From Adiantum capillus-veneris (lineage: Eukaryota > Streptophyta > Polypodiopsida > Polypodiales > Pteridaceae): a stretch of 64,000 nt of DNA. How positions within the stretch are numbered: the stretch's first letter is position 1; each line of letters opens with the position of its first letter. The notes beneath the pieces were generated by a model. That model was not told where the DNA came from. It worked only from the letters and a program-made list of their open reading frames with translations, and ran no database searches. The translations under genes and the position numbers were made by a program. This document shows positions 33,680 through 47,080 of this stretch, piece by piece. The stretch lies in contig CM043959.1 in the NCBI GenBank assembly GCA_014529385.2, positions 56,083,253-56,147,252 on the forward strand. The letters are read 5' to 3'.

Positions 33680-36600
33680 ATGTTGGAACTACGGCAAGAA
33701 GGGCCACGTCAAGAAGGATTGCTGGTCCAAGAAGAAGAAGGAGACAGAGTCTCAAGACAACAAGCCAACATCGGAGGCCAATGTGGCAGGTAAAGTAGAG
33801 CAAGATGCTCTAATTCTCTCATTAGACAATGTGTCTAATTTCTGGATAGTAGATTCCGGGGCTTCATTCCATGCGACACCACACAAGCAACATTTCCAAG
33901 ACTACACCAAAGGTAATTTTGGGTATGTATACTTGGGAGATGATGAAGCTTGTGAGATTGTCGGCAAAGGTACAGTTTCGGTCAAAACTGCTAACGGAAA
34001 TGAATGGAAGCTTAAAGATGTTAGGCATGTTCCTTCTCTTCGCAAAAATTTGATCTCTACAGGACAATTGGACGATGAAGGTCACAACATTGCATTCGGA
34101 AACAAACGGTGGAAGATCTCAAAGGGATCTTTGGTGGTTGCCAAGGGTGAAAAAGTCGGTACACTTTACTTGTGTGCTGTTAGCACGCAACCTTTAGATT
34201 GTGCAGCAACTACAGAAGTTGACAGTGCGGTGTGGCACTACCGACTTGGGCATATGAGTGCCAAAGGAATGCAAATCCTTCAAACAAAGAAGCTTCTACC
34301 AGGTTTGAAAGAAGTGGACTTAGAGTTCTGTGAAGATTGTGTTTATGGTAAACAAAAGAGGGTAAAATTTCAAAAATCAGGAAATGAAAGAAAAAATAAA
34401 AAACTTGAGTTGGTTCATTCTGATGTTTGGGGTCCTGCAAGTACACCATCACTTGGTGGCTCATTGTACTATGTAACATTCATAGACGATGCGACTAGAA
34501 AAACATGGGTTTATGTCATGAAGAATAAATCCGATGTATTTTCCATATTTCAAAGGTGGAAAGCCTTTGTGGAGAATGAAACAGGTACCAAGGTTAAATG
34601 CCTCAGATCCGACAATGGAGGCGAATATTGCAGCCAAGCTTTTGAAAGCTTTTGTGCTAGCAATGGCATTCGGAGGCAAAGGACAACCCCAAGGACACCT
34701 CAACAAAATGGGATTTCGGAAAGGATGAACAGGACAATCATGGAACGAGCACGAAGCATGCGGCTACATGCAGGCCTACCGCTTGAGCTTTGGGCAGAAG
34801 CTGTAAGTACGTCTGTGTACTTAATCAATCGGTCACCCTCAACAGCATTGGATGGGGGAGTTCCAGAAGAGGCATGGACAGGTAAACCGGTGAATTATGC
34901 ATTTCTCAAAGTGTTTGGGTGTGAGGCTTTCATGCACATAGATAGAAGCCTAAGATCAAAGCTAGATGCAAAGTCCAAAAAGTGTTTCTTCATTGGCTAT
35001 GGAGAAGGAGACTTTGGGTATCGCCTATGGAATCCTGAAGATGGTAAAATCTTAAGGAGTAGGGATGTAATTTTTAACGAACAAAATATGTACAAAGATT
35101 ACTTGGAAAGAAAACAAACAAAAGAAACAGGTGATGAGTACATGGAGCTTGAGGACGGTGAAGACTCAAGGACTGCAAACGGTGACAATGTGCAACAACG
35201 TCAACCAAATGAGGAGCCTCAACCTATTCCCCAAAGATCTACAAGAGCAAGTAGACCTCCAGAAAGGTTTGTTCCTTCCTTCAACCATCTCTTGATCTCA
35301 GATTCTGGAGAGTCGGAATCATATGAAGAAGCTATGCAACATGAATCCAAAGAAGAATGGACGAAGAGCATGCAAGTGGAGATGGACTCACTACATCGCA
35401 ACCAAACATGGGAGTTGGTTGAGTTGCCTAAAGGTAAGTGGGCACTTCAAAACAAATGGGTGTACAAGATAAAGGAAGAAGAAGGTGGGAAGAAAAGGTA
35501 CAAGTCTAAGCTTGTGGTAAAAGGTTTTTCTCAAAAGAAAGGTATTGACTTCAATGAAATATTTTCTCCTGTTGTAAAAATGAACTCAATTAGGCTTGTC
35601 TTGAGCCTTGTGGCTGCTCATGATCTAAATCTCGAGCAAATGGATGTAAATACGGCATTCCCTCACGGTGACTTAGAGGAGGAAATCTACATGCTTCAAC
35701 CAAAGGGGTATGAAGTAAAAGGTAAGGAGAAAATGGTTTGCAGATTAAAGAAGAGCTTGTATGGTTTAAAGCAAGCATCAAGACAATGGTACTTGAAGTT
35801 GGATCGATGGATGTTGGATCATGGATTCACAAGATGCAACTCGGATCCCTGCGTCTACACGAAGAATTTGGGAGATGGGAAATTCATCATCCTAATGTTG
35901 TATGTTGATGACATGTTGATTGCAAGTGCTAACATGCAGGACATCAAAGACCTAAAAGAGGAGCTGTCCAAATCTTTTTCAATGAAAGATTTAGGTGCTG
36001 CAAAGAGGATACTTGGTATGAAAATATCAAGGGACAGGACGAAGAAAACAATAAAGCTATCTCAAGAAGATTACATCAAGAAGGTACTAGAAAGGTTTGC
36101 AATGCAAAATGCAAAACCAGTTTCTACACCTTTGGCTGGTCATTTTAAACTAACGAAGGATATGTGTCCAAAGACACAAGAGGAGATAGCCTATATGTCT
36201 AAAGTTCCATATGCTGCAGCGGTAGGTTCTCTAATGTATGCTATGGTCTGGACAAGGCCAGACATTGCACATGCAGTGGGAGTTGTGAGTAGGTTCATGG
36301 ACAACCCAGGTAAAGAGCATTGGCAAGCTGTGAAGTGGATACTTAGGTATCTAAAAGGGACAACAACAAATGCTTTGTATTTTGGAGGAACTGATATTTT
36401 TCTAGAAGGGTATGCTGATGCAGATATGGCAGGTGATAAAGATACTCGAAGGAGCACTACTGGCTATGTGTTCACGGTTGGAGGCACAGCAGTAAGCTGG
36501 GCTTCAAAGCTGCAGAAAGTGGTTTCACTTTCTACCACGGAAGCAGAGTATGTAGCAATGACGGAGGCAAGCAAAGAAATTCTGTGGCTTCACAGATTCT

Positions 36601-36863
36601 TAGAAGAGCTTGGATTCAAACAAGACAATTGTGTCTTGTATAGTGATAGCCAAAGCGCTATCCATCTTGCGAAGAACTCAGCCTTTCATTCAAGGACAAA
36701 GCACATTGAGGTGAGATATCACTTCATACGCACTCTTTTGGAAGAGGGACAACTAAAGCTAGGAAAGGTGCATACAAGTGAAAATCCTGCAGACATGTTT
36801 ACAAAGGTGGTCAACAAGGAGAAGTTGAGCTTTTGCTCATCTTCAATCGGCATTCAAGGATAA
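33633..36863 (+). CDS. Copia pol: zinc knuckle, protease, integrase, RT, RNase H
   Basis: This is an open frame of 1076 codons in +1 phase to gag. In order: zinc knuckle ECWNYGKKGHVKKDCW (second Cys is Tyr), protease FWIVDSGASFHAT (active Asp at 33852-33854), the integrase zinc region VWHYRLGHMS...CEDCVYGKQ, integrase core VHSDVWGP, LRSDNGGEY and NGISERMNRT (D, D, E), RT with FSPVVKMNSIRLVLSL, KKSLYGLKQASRQWY and catalytic YVDD near 35901-35912, and RNase H with YADADMAGD, TTEAEYVAM, YSDSQSAIHLAKN and NPADMFTK. All catalytic residues are present. It ends at 36863, 60 bp before the LTR. Expression needs a +1 shift from gag or reflects one indel. Confidence 0.95.
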   Translation: MIAQGGASHAQKSVLECWNYGKKGHVKKDCWSKKKKETESQDNKPTSEANVAGKVEQDALILSLDNVSNFWIVDSGASFHATPHKQHFQDYTKGNFGYVYLGDDEACEIVGKGTVSVKTANGNEWKLKDVRHVPSLRKNLISTGQLDDEGHNIAFGNKRWKISKGSLVVAKGEKVGTLYLCAVSTQPLDCAATTEVDSAVWHYRLGHMSAKGMQILQTKKLLPGLKEVDLEFCEDCVYGKQKRVKFQKSGNERKNKKLELVHSDVWGPASTPSLGGSLYYVTFIDDATRKTWVYVMKNKSDVFSIFQRWKAFVENETGTKVKCLRSDNGGEYCSQAFESFCASNGIRRQRTTPRTPQQNGISERMNRTIMERARSMRLHAGLPLELWAEAVSTSVYLINRSPSTALDGGVPEEAWTGKPVNYAFLKVFGCEAFMHIDRSLRSKLDAKSKKCFFIGYGEGDFGYRLWNPEDGKILRSRDVIFNEQNMYKDYLERKQTKETGDEYMELEDGEDSRTANGDNVQQRQPNEEPQPIPQRSTRASRPPERFVPSFNHLLISDSGESESYEEAMQHESKEEWTKSMQVEMDSLHRNQTWELVELPKGKWALQNKWVYKIKEEEGGKKRYKSKLVVKGFSQKKGIDFNEIFSPVVKMNSIRLVLSLVAAHDLNLEQMDVNTAFPHGDLEEEIYMLQPKGYEVKGKEKMVCRLKKSLYGLKQASRQWYLKLDRWMLDHGFTRCNSDPCVYTKNLGDGKFIILMLYVDDMLIASANMQDIKDLKEELSKSFSMKDLGAAKRILGMKISRDRTKKTIKLSQEDYIKKVLERFAMQNAKPVSTPLAGHFKLTKDMCPKTQEEIAYMSKVPYAAAVGSLMYAMVWTRPDIAHAVGVVSRFMDNPGKEHWQAVKWILRYLKGTTTNALYFGGTDIFLEGYADADMAGDKDTRRSTTGYVFTVGGTAVSWASKLQKVVSLSTTEAEYVAMTEASKEILWLHRFLEELGFKQDNCVLYSDSQSAIHLAKNSAFHSRTKHIEVRYHFIRTLLEEGQLKLGKVHTSENPADMFTKVVNKEKLSFCSSSIGIQG

Positions 36864-36923
36864 GAAGCCAGAATGGAAAGCAGTCACAGGTTTGGTTTGG
36901 AGATCAGTCTCCAAGTGGGAGAT

Positions 36924-37733
36924 TGTTAAGTATGGAGCCTGATCTACCCTTGTAATTTTATGTGGTAAAAGCGCACATTTGTAAGGCCCCCATTATGAGG
37001 AGAAGCCATCGTGCGTGAAGGAAAATCACTCACCAGAAACCAAAATTTTCACGGACAAGAATCAGGGGCAACTTTAAAGGCCTCAGGGGCGGAAGCCCCC
37101 GAGACTTTTTTTCGCCGGAATATTATGGCCGGATGGCGGTCGGAAAGTGGTCGGAAAACAACCGGTCGGTTGGCCGGTGGCCGGTAGTCAATGGCCAATG
37201 GCCGGTGGTCGGAAGTCAATGGCCGGTGGCCGGTGGTCGGAAGTCAATGGCCGGTGGCCGGTGGCCGAATTCAATGGCCGGTGGCCGAATTCAAAAGCGG
37301 ACTTGTCTTCTCAAGGGCGGCCACACATGGGCGGATTGGAGGGTCCGATTTGGACTTATTCGCACAAGGGCGGCTACACATGGCTGTCTCTCATAAGAGA
37401 GGGCAGCCCTTTTGGCCTATAAAAGGAGGCCATTTCTACACACATTTCATAGTGTGAAGTTGATGCAACAAGGTGAGTGTGAGGTGGTGAGAGTGAAGCA
37501 AGGTGGGAGCTCCATTAAGGGTATAATCCCTTTGTATATTACTTCTTGTTTTGAAGTACTAAAGCCATTGAGTGGCTGCTTTCCCGTGGACGTAGCCCAC
37601 ATTGGGTGAACCACGTATATCGTGTGTACTCTCTCTCTCTCTCTCTACTCTATAATCTCGTGTATGTAAATCTGTCTCTCTCCATTAATTAATCTACTCA
37701 ATTATCTATTTAGCTACGCCTTATTTCCTAACA
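36924..37733 (+). repeat. Copia 3' LTR (810 bp)
   Basis: It is near-identical to 32080-32907, with its TATAAAA at 37418-37424. It is followed by AGGAT and the resumption of the gypsy-3 LTR (CTCTGTGCATATGGAA). Confidence 0.96.
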
Positions 37734-37774
37734 AGGATCTCTGTGCATATGGAATTTTTCCTAGAGAACACTAT

Positions 37775-37776
<2 letters not shown>

Positions 37777-37841
<65 letters not shown>

Positions 37842-37842
37842 A
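37777..37842. repeat. (CT)n microsatellite in the gypsy-3 left LTR
   Basis: CT run with one GTC interruption. The equivalent place in the right LTR (45833-45937) is a longer CT run plus a TA run. Confidence 0.95.
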
Positions 37843-37950
37843 TGTCTCTCTATCACCACGGTCTTCATCTCGCCGAAACTAAGCGTTTTGTAAATACCAC
37901 TTTGAATCAAGATTGCCCTCACATCCCGAGGGGTTTTCATCATCTACGTC

Positions 37951-37985
<35 letters not shown>

Positions 37986-38144
37986 ATACAGTGTGTTGTA
38001 TTAGTGTTAGTTTAATCACTACTCCCCGCATCCTACCCTCTCAAAGCTAGGTGGTGCCCCCTTTTTGCTTCCCATGATAAGTACGGTATGCACGGCCGTG
38101 GCGTTGAGGCCATCGGGGTCCGTTTATCACTTGTGCCTGTCATT

Positions 38145-38160
38145 TGGTGCCCCCACTGAG
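38145..38160 (+). promoter_or_regulatory. gypsy-3 primer-binding site (putative)
   Basis: TGGTGCCCCCACTGAG begins two bases after the LTR end CTGTCA. It starts TGG as expected; the tRNA is not identified. Confidence 0.7.
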
Positions 38161-38225
38161 GAGGGATTCTCAAAAACTTTCAGTTTGCAATGCTGAAAAC
38201 AATGCACATCATTGACTATGGATGA

Positions 38226-38864
38226 GTGTTTGTGGGAATTCTCCAATTGGAGAACGAAGGAGGAAGAAATTTAAGAAGCACTGACTGCCTTCATCAAAGT
38301 GCTGCTACCAGAATACACAGCGTCAACATCGAGGAAGTAAGTTCTCTGTCTCACATCTCTCACTCTAACCACAAATCCAGAGCCACGAGAGGAGAACTGC
38401 AGGCTGCTCTCATTGCCATCACCCACCACACACTATCAATGAGTGGTAGCAACGAAGGTAAAGAAGAAGCAAAAATCCTCTATACCGACGTCCACCGCAA
38501 AGAGATCATCCATATCAATGAAGGAAAGAGGTTGGTAAGGCCTCTCTTCCCCAAGGAATCTAAAAGTAAAGGTATAGCCTCTGCTCCTAAGTGGCCCAAA
38601 GGGGTGCTCGTGCCAAAGGAAAAGGAGGGCTAGGCCAATCACATGACCCCCAAGGAAGAAAAAATGCATGGCCACGCGAGTGCTTTGTGTTTGAAAAGTA
38701 GAGTCGTGCCTATGCTTCCAAAAAGAAGGTCATCCGAAGCAAAGTGGCAAAATATTGCCTATCGATTCGTGTGGCGCATGCGAGTGCTGCCAGTCCACTT
38801 TGACAACCCCAAAGCAGAGGTGATAAGGAGGTTCCCATGCCCTAGAGAGGAGTGGTTTGGCTAG
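38226..38864 (+). pseudogene. Extra frame upstream of gypsy-3 gag (ORF1-like)
   Basis: One frame runs from 38226 to 38864 (213 codons) with a single TAG at 38631-38633. It begins MFVGILQLENEGGRNLRS and has a Lys/Glu-rich middle (SKSKGIASAPKWPKGVLV). It lies between the PBS and gag, where Ogre and some Tat elements carry an extra ORF of unknown role. I recognise no domain, and resemblance to those ORFs is positional only. Confidence 0.45.
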
Positions 38865-39233
38865 GCTGTCCTTGTTGTTTTAGAGGGCGGGTAGAGGGCC
38901 TTCCTCCTCTCCCCATACAACTCATCCTGAAGAATTTTTCTACCACGGGTGAAACCCAGTGGGCTGAGCTACAGTTAAATGGTATGCAATTCATGCAACT
39001 ATCAGTAAAAGATTGTGTATTGTTTAGTGTTGTGGTGCTAGGAGAGATCCTTAGCTTCCCAAACCCCATAATCCTCCTCATGTTGGATTACCATCACTCC
39101 TTCAATGTTTCCATTTTCATCCTGTTTTAATCTATCCACCCAGCCTTGTAAGAAAGCCACTATAAGCCGCTAAGTCATTTGTCTTTAAGAAATTAAAAAT
39201 AGAAAAAATAAAAGAAATCTTGTTTTTCTTTGC

Positions 39234-40140
39234 AATGACAAACGTTTCCTTCCCAACCTTCACGGCGGGTAAGGTGGAGGAAGATGCTTCAGATTTCTTG
39301 GAGAATCTTGAAATAGCATGTGTCGTCTTTGAAAGGGATAATGATGCTACACGTCTGAGTATTTTTTGGTTGTTAATGAAAGTGGAAGCAAGATCATGGT
39401 ACAATGCCTTGGTGCAAGCCACCAAGGAGAGGTACGATCTGCTAAGAGCAAAATTCCTAAGGCGTTTTGGAGAAGGTCTCACATTCGAGAAACTATGGCA
39501 ATTGTTGATGGAGTTGAAGCAAGGAAGTATGGATGAGTATGAAGCATATGAATCAAAGTTTGTGGATCTATGGGGACGATGGGTTGCATCGCTCAGGGAG
39601 GGTGAAGGCGCACCTACAGAGCAGCCATCCTCCAAAAGAATCAACCACAGGAACCGGCTGAAGATCAACAAGACTTGCTCAACCAAATCATCAACTAGTT
39701 GGAGAATCTTTCAGTACATATGATGCAGCAAGTGCATGCACCTGCTAGAAATCCAAAGCAAGGAAGAGGGCGAAGAAAAAATTAAGACTACCATTGTTAC
39801 AACTATGGAGAGAACGGCCATGGCATGTACTACTATCCTCATCCAAGAAGGTAGAACTTCAATAGAGGAGGAAGGCAGAATCAAATCTCTCCACTAAGGG
39901 GAAGAACACCACCACCCAGGAAACCAGGGCTGATTCCACCAGTCCAAATCCTTTGACCACCCGTACAACCACCACCACCGCAATCTCTCATTCCACCGTT
40001 ACCTCCACCACCTGCTAGAAACCAAGTAGTAAGTGTCATCATCCTTGAAGCTAAGGGGAAGGAAAAGGTAGAAGAGCGTGTCAAAGAGAAGGAAAAGGGG
40101 AAAGAAAAAGTAGAAGAAGTGGATGCCATGGAGTGAAGCA
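39234..40140 (+). pseudogene. gypsy-3 gag, degraded
   Basis: The ATG at 39234 opens MTNVSFPTFTAGKVEEDASD, a capsid start like that of gypsy-1. The frame continues through EARSWYNALVQATKERYDLL, KFLRRFGEGLTFEKLWQLL and GSMDEYEAYESKFVDLWGRW, ending at 39723. In another frame a decayed zinc knuckle (HCYNYGENGHG) follows near 39795, then a proline-rich stretch and a Lys/Glu-rich tail to about 40135. The stops and the Cys-to-Tyr change in the knuckle show decay. Confidence 0.8.
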
Positions 40141-40344
40141 CACCAGGCACAAAGAGGCCTCTCAAATGGAGGAGAAGATGAAGGGAAAAGAAGAGTCTAG
40201 CAAGCATGCGTCTAAGCCTCGATGGAAGATCGACATTGTGGATTTTTCTCCGGGTGAGTATGCTAAACCATATGACCTAGTTCAAGATGTATTAATGCAG
40301 GGTCCCAAGATAACCTGGCCCTAATTACTCCGTCTTGCACCAAG

Positions 40345-41085
40345 AATGAGGAGACAATGGACGAAGATGGTAAGTACAAGAAAGTCAAGACCAAGGATAG
40401 CTGGGGCTATCTCTAGAGGAATTTGTGACAACATCCTACCTATCATGGATTCCCACATCAAGGGGCAACACATCTCAAAAATCTACATAGATGTGGGCAC
40501 ACAGATATGCGTCATGAGTGAGGAAAATGATGCACGATCTAGGCCTGGAGGTAAGTAGGCCGACACTATGCCGAGCTAAAATGGCAAATAACATCAAAGT
40601 GAAGTGCGTAGGCATGGTGAATTCAATCAAGGTAAAGGCATTCAACACAAAACTAGAGGTAGACATTTTTGTCATGCCACACAAAGGGGAGGGCTACCTT
40701 ATCATTCTTTGAAGACCATGGCTCATGGCTATGGAGGCTAAGCAGGACTGGAGTACCAAAATGATCCAGATGAAGAATGCTAAGGGAAAGTCCATATTCT
40801 ATGAAATGAAGACTGGGAAGCAATGCAACATGATCTTGGAGGCATCGGAAGATGAATTCACCAGTGACTCTTCGACCACTTCAGGAGAAGAGACGACAAC
40901 AAGTGAAGAGAGTGACAATAGCATCAAAGTGATGGGAGTCATCCTCAGAGATCCAAAGAGATTGACACAATTTGAAACACCACTAGAGAACCAAGAGGGA
41001 CCATTAGGTATGCAACCCTTGGTGGATACAATTAAGTTACATCAGATGCTCTCCAGTGAGTTAGCTAGTGAAGAGAGATAAGAAT
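40345..41085 (+). pseudogene. gypsy-3 protease region and acidic linker, degraded
   Basis: IYIDVGTQICVMSE near 40480-40520 is the protease loop, here D-V-G. After a shift come KMANNIKVKCVGMVNSIKVK and GYLIIL, then a stop, RPWL (40690-40730), the protease end. A Ser/Thr/Glu-rich linker follows (SDSSTTSGEETTTSEESD) up to a TAA at 41079. The layout parallels gypsy-1. Confidence 0.72.
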
Positions 41086-41089
41086 ACAT

Positions 41090-42060
41090 CTCTATGCTAG
41101 GTAACTTCACGACACTTTTCCTTGATGGTTATGACAAGATCACAGGGATCACAGTGGTGAAACACCGCATAAGACTCAAGGAAGGAAGTAAGCCTATAGT
41201 GAAAAAGCTCAGAAGACTTGGGGTAGTTCAGCAAGAAGCATTGCTCAAAGAGGTAAGGAATTTTCCACAAGCAGGTTTCATTTACCCCGTCGAGGACTCA
41301 GAGTGGGTCTCTCCAGGGGTGGTCACGCCAAAGAAGAACTGTAAGTGGAGGGTCTGTGCAGACTACAACCTCTCAACGAAGCAACAAAGAGGGATTATTT
41401 TCCCCTCCCATTCCAAGACGAGATTCTCAATGAGGTAGCAAGTCACGAGCGCTGCACAATATGTGATGGCTACTCAGGCTACTTTTAGATTAGCATCGCA
41501 AAAGAAGACAAAAAAATAATAATTTTCATAACACCAGGGGGATGTTTTTCTTACAACGTGATGCCTTTTGGCCTCACCAACGATCCGGTCACATTCCATG
41601 CTACGTAACTTTTGTCTTCCAGCCATACTTCGGTAAGTCAATACGGGTTTTCATAGTTGATTTCTGCATCTACAGTTCTCACTCCCTCCATTTGAGCAAG
41701 GTTTATAATGTCCTGGCTAGGCTGCAAACCGTGGGTGGCTAGATTAACGTAGATAAGTGTCACATTGGTGAAAGCAAGGTCACTCTTCTCGGCCATGTAA
41801 TTTCAGCAAAAGGAATTGAGGCTGACCCTAGCAAGATTCAAGCTTTAGTATCTTTGTCATCACCCACAACAACTAAGCAATTGGTGTCTTTCCTTCAAAA
41901 GGTAAGGTATTTGAGCAGGTTTATTCACTTGCTCTCTCAAGTGGCTCTCCCTTTACAACAAGTCACCCATAGAGATGCCTCTATGGAGTGAAGAAAATGA
42001 GCAGTAGTTTAGCAAAGTCAAACAGATCCTGGCTACACTTCCCACCATTGCACCCCCTAG
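41090..42060 (+). pseudogene. gypsy-3 reverse transcriptase, degraded
   Basis: The N-terminal RT is open to 41438: HRIRLKEGSKPIVKKLRRLG, FIYPVEDSEWVSPGVVTPKK and WRVCADYN. Beyond this the palm continues in broken frames, with CDGYSGYF, ITPGGCFSYNVMPFGLTN, then near 41640-41670 a decayed catalytic region, and LGHVISAKGIEADPSKIQ near 41785. No clean DD catalytic pair can be read in one frame. Confidence 0.78.
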
Positions 42061-42900
42061 ATGGGACGAGCCATTTTATGTTAACTCCAGTGTAGGGAGT
42101 GATACACTTGGAGCCGTACTAATGCAGAAGGACCCCCAAACCTCTTTCATGCGTCCTATCTACTTCTCTAGTCGCATCATGACCCCATCAAAAAAAGGAT
42201 TTACCACGGTAGAGCACATGGTGCTTGCATTGATGTTTGCCACTACAAAGTTCCGCTCTTATCTATTGCCTAGACCCTTTGTAATTCTAGCAATGAAAGA
42301 GGTCTTTCCGTATATGATGCAACACATCGATGTCTCATCTAGAATCTCTAAGTGGCTCATTAGATTACAAGAGTTTGATTACACTATGCAAGTGGAGAAC
42401 TCCACCAGGGCTAGTCTAGTAGGTATTCTTACTCATTGTCACTATGAGAAGAAGTCAAAGGTCAATACAAAAGGTAAAGGAGTGACACCAATGGTGGAAG
42501 TTCCTAAGCTAGAAGGGGCTCACTCTCTTTTCTTTTATGGAGCTTACAAAAGGACAGTGGACTAGGTTGCAATTGGCATCGTCATTTTCAATGACCAAAA
42601 GGAAAAGGTATTCTCTATTGGGTAGTTGCTACACTCCCACTCCAAAAACAAAGCGGAGTATGTGGCCTTATTCTTGGATTAGAACAATGTGTCTTGAAAG
42701 GGGTTCAACACCTAAATGTGTTTGGCGATGCCATGCTCTTAATAAAGCAGATAAATGGCACTTGGATATGTAGGAATCAGGTTTTTCTTGGCCAATTACA
42801 CCAAGTTGAGGATATTTTAAGAAAGTTTGAAGCGGTGCAATTATTTCATGTGCCTAGGGAAAAAAATCAAGAAGAAGATGCTCTAGCCAAGGAAAGAATA
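42060..42900 (+). pseudogene. gypsy-3 RNase H and second (aRNH) RNase H, degraded
   Basis: The first RNase H runs through FMRPIYFSSRIMTPSKKGFT, TTVEHMVLALMFATTKFRSY and SKWLIRLQEFDY. The second begins HSLFFYGAYKR, where the first catalytic Asp has become Tyr. Fragments NKAEYVAL, then in another frame VFGDAMLLIKQI and HVPREKNQEEDALAK, give the Glu and two Asp positions. The dual arrangement is the same as in gypsy-1 and supports a Tat-like lineage for both. Confidence 0.78.
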
Positions 42901-44225
42901 CAAGATGTTCTTGTAGGAGCAATCAAACTTAAGCTGCCCCTCTTTCAAGGTAGCGATGCTATGCCTAATATCATCAGCTTCTTAGATATAGGAGAATGTC
43001 TTGAAGGGTATACCAAGGGCCAAAAACAATGGCTTGTCCAAAAGACAACAAGATACCACCTTATAAACATCACCTTGTACTGCAAGGGCAAAGACCAGAT
43101 CCTCAGGCGAGTGCCAATCTCCAATGAATTCACGGAGGTGATCTCAAGTTTCCATGGTGGTGTTTGCACTGACCACTTTGCTCTAGATATTACTAGTAGG
43201 AAGATTCTATAGACAGGATTCTCTTGGCCTAGTCTGAACAGGGATGTGCATCATTGGTGTAAAACATGTAGAGCTTGTCAAGTATCCAGTGATCGAACAC
43301 TAACCTATGAGCCACAAACTCCTATCATCTCATATGCCCCGTTTGAGAAGTGAGGAGTAGATGCAATTGGTCCTTTACCAAGGGCCCAATAAGGTACACT
43401 ATACATTCTAATTGGTGTAGACTACATGACCCAATAGGTGGAAGCAGCAGCCACCACACGCATTACAGCCCAAGAGGTGGAAAAGTTCATATTTGAGCAC
43501 ATTTGTTGCCGTTTTGGCACACCTCTGGAGATAGTATCTGATAGAGGCCCAGGTTTTATAGGAGACTTGGTGGGAGAACTGATGAAAAAGTTAGGTATCA
43601 CATGATGACACTCCACTCCATACTATCCATAGCGGAATGGTCTAGTGGAAAAGGTAAACGGTATGATCTGTAAGATCATCACAAAGCAGGTGAATAACCA
43701 CACAAGTGATTGTGATAAGCATCTCATGGCTGCTCTTTGGGCCTATCGCACAACATTTTGAACATCACTAGGTTTCACCCCTTTCCATCTGTTATATGCA
43801 TTGAGGTACAGATAGCCAGCTTGCGAGTCATGTCTAGCTAGTTATAGCGCCCAATTTCCCATCTTCACGACCGCATCTTAGATCTAGAAAGGCTTCATCT
43901 AGATAGGGAAGATGCGATCAACCAATATGCAACGCAAGCAAAACGACGCCGACTCACATTCAATCAAGGACTTAAGGAGAAGGGTGTGAAGAAAGGCATG
44001 TTAGTATTGAGATACAACAATAGACTTGACACTAGGAAAGATAAGAAGTGTCCACCCAGATTTGGAGGGCCATTCATCGTCAAAAAGTGATACGTCAATG
44101 GTAGCTACAAATTAATGGAGGCAGTTGGTCAAATTCGCAAGACCAGAGTCAATGGATGGAGGATGAAAAGGTACTTCTTAAGGTTTCATCCAGAGTTCAT
44201 GCTAGATATTTCATAGGAGGGAGAA
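42900..44225 (+). pseudogene. gypsy-3 integrase, degraded
   Basis: The zinc part reads ISSFHGGVCTDHFALDITSR and HHWCKTCRACQ (near 43135-43280), giving HH and CC ligands. The core has GVDAIGPLP preceded by a stop where Trp is expected (43353), VSDRGPGF and NGLVEKVNG, so the acidic triad is present but crossed by stops. The C-terminal region (GPFIVKK, NGSYKLMEAV) reaches about 44215. A purine-rich tract and the right LTR follow. Confidence 0.82.
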
Positions 44226-44300
44226 CCTCCAGCTCTGTTGCTAGAGAGTCAAAAGCAAAGCTAGAGGTATAAATGCCTATAGCCAGAAGGGGAGGGCTAA

Positions 44301-46331
<2,031 letters not shown>

Positions 46332-47080
46332 ATATATTGGCCAAAATGGAATCAAGTGCAAATGTGGTTGCACCACAACCCTTTAGGGGTAGACTTCAGA
46401 TTTCAAATCAACCAAGGCCATTTCAACAAGAGAATTGGCAAAATGTGCCAAGGTTTCAGTAATCAAATAATCCAATGCAACCATGTACATATTGTGGTAC
46501 TGGGGCATAGGCAAGGACCTTCTTGTGAGCTTTGGTGTAAGCATAGGAATGAGATAGGGATTCCAACTATGAACTTCAACTCTCCAAATGCAGGCATTGG
46601 TTCTTCTAATGATGGAAGAATGAAACAACCAACTCAAGTTAATGCAGTATTTTTCGAAGAAATTGATACCTCAGTAGAAAAACAGAGCAGTCAACAAGCA
46701 GAAACTGACTGCAAAAAAATTACTGAGGAAACAGGGGGAAAGTTCACAAACTCATACACTGATTCTTTACATTCTTCGCAGTGTAATTGTTCCCAATGCA
46801 TTGAAATTGAATAAGTGCTAGAGAAACCATTGGAAGCACAGAGTCTAGTTATTACTAGGTCAAAAGGGAAGTTGCCACCACAGGAAAAGGAATAGGGGAA
46901 AGATCTTGAGGATCCTATTAATTGGAAAGCTCAGGATAAAACCAGAAGAGGAGTTTTAAAGGAAATCCAATCCAATAAAAAAACTAAAGAATCATTAGAT
47001 TTTTGGACAACAGGTTCAGTGAAAAAAATTTGGGAGAGTTTTAGCAGTAAACAACTAGATTTTGCATAACTATAGCATCA
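46332..47080 (+). pseudogene. gypsy-4 gag (second part), degraded
   Basis: Immediately after the gypsy-3 LTR the sequence reads NVVAPQPFRGRLQISNQPRP, then CTYCGTGA (start of a second knuckle), and, in another frame, MNFNSPNAGIGSSNDGRM. An acidic tail and KSLDFW-type wording follow to about 47070. It links to the gag fragment at 28549-30262. Confidence 0.65.

Larger units (their letters stand above)
32080..37733 (+). mobile_element. Young Ty1/copia element, complete, inserted in the gypsy-3 LTR
   Basis: LTRs (32080-32907 and 36924-37733) start TGTTAAGTATGG and end CCTAACA. The target duplication AGGAT lies at 32075-32079 and 37734-37738. Both LTRs were compared by eye: about six substitutions and one 18-bp indel over roughly 810 bp. 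The PBS TGGTATCAGAGC is at 32910-32921 and a purine tract CAAGTGGGAGAT precedes the right LTR. Gag and a full-length pol are present, with integrase before RT, the copia order. This is the most recent insertion visible here. Confidence 0.97.
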
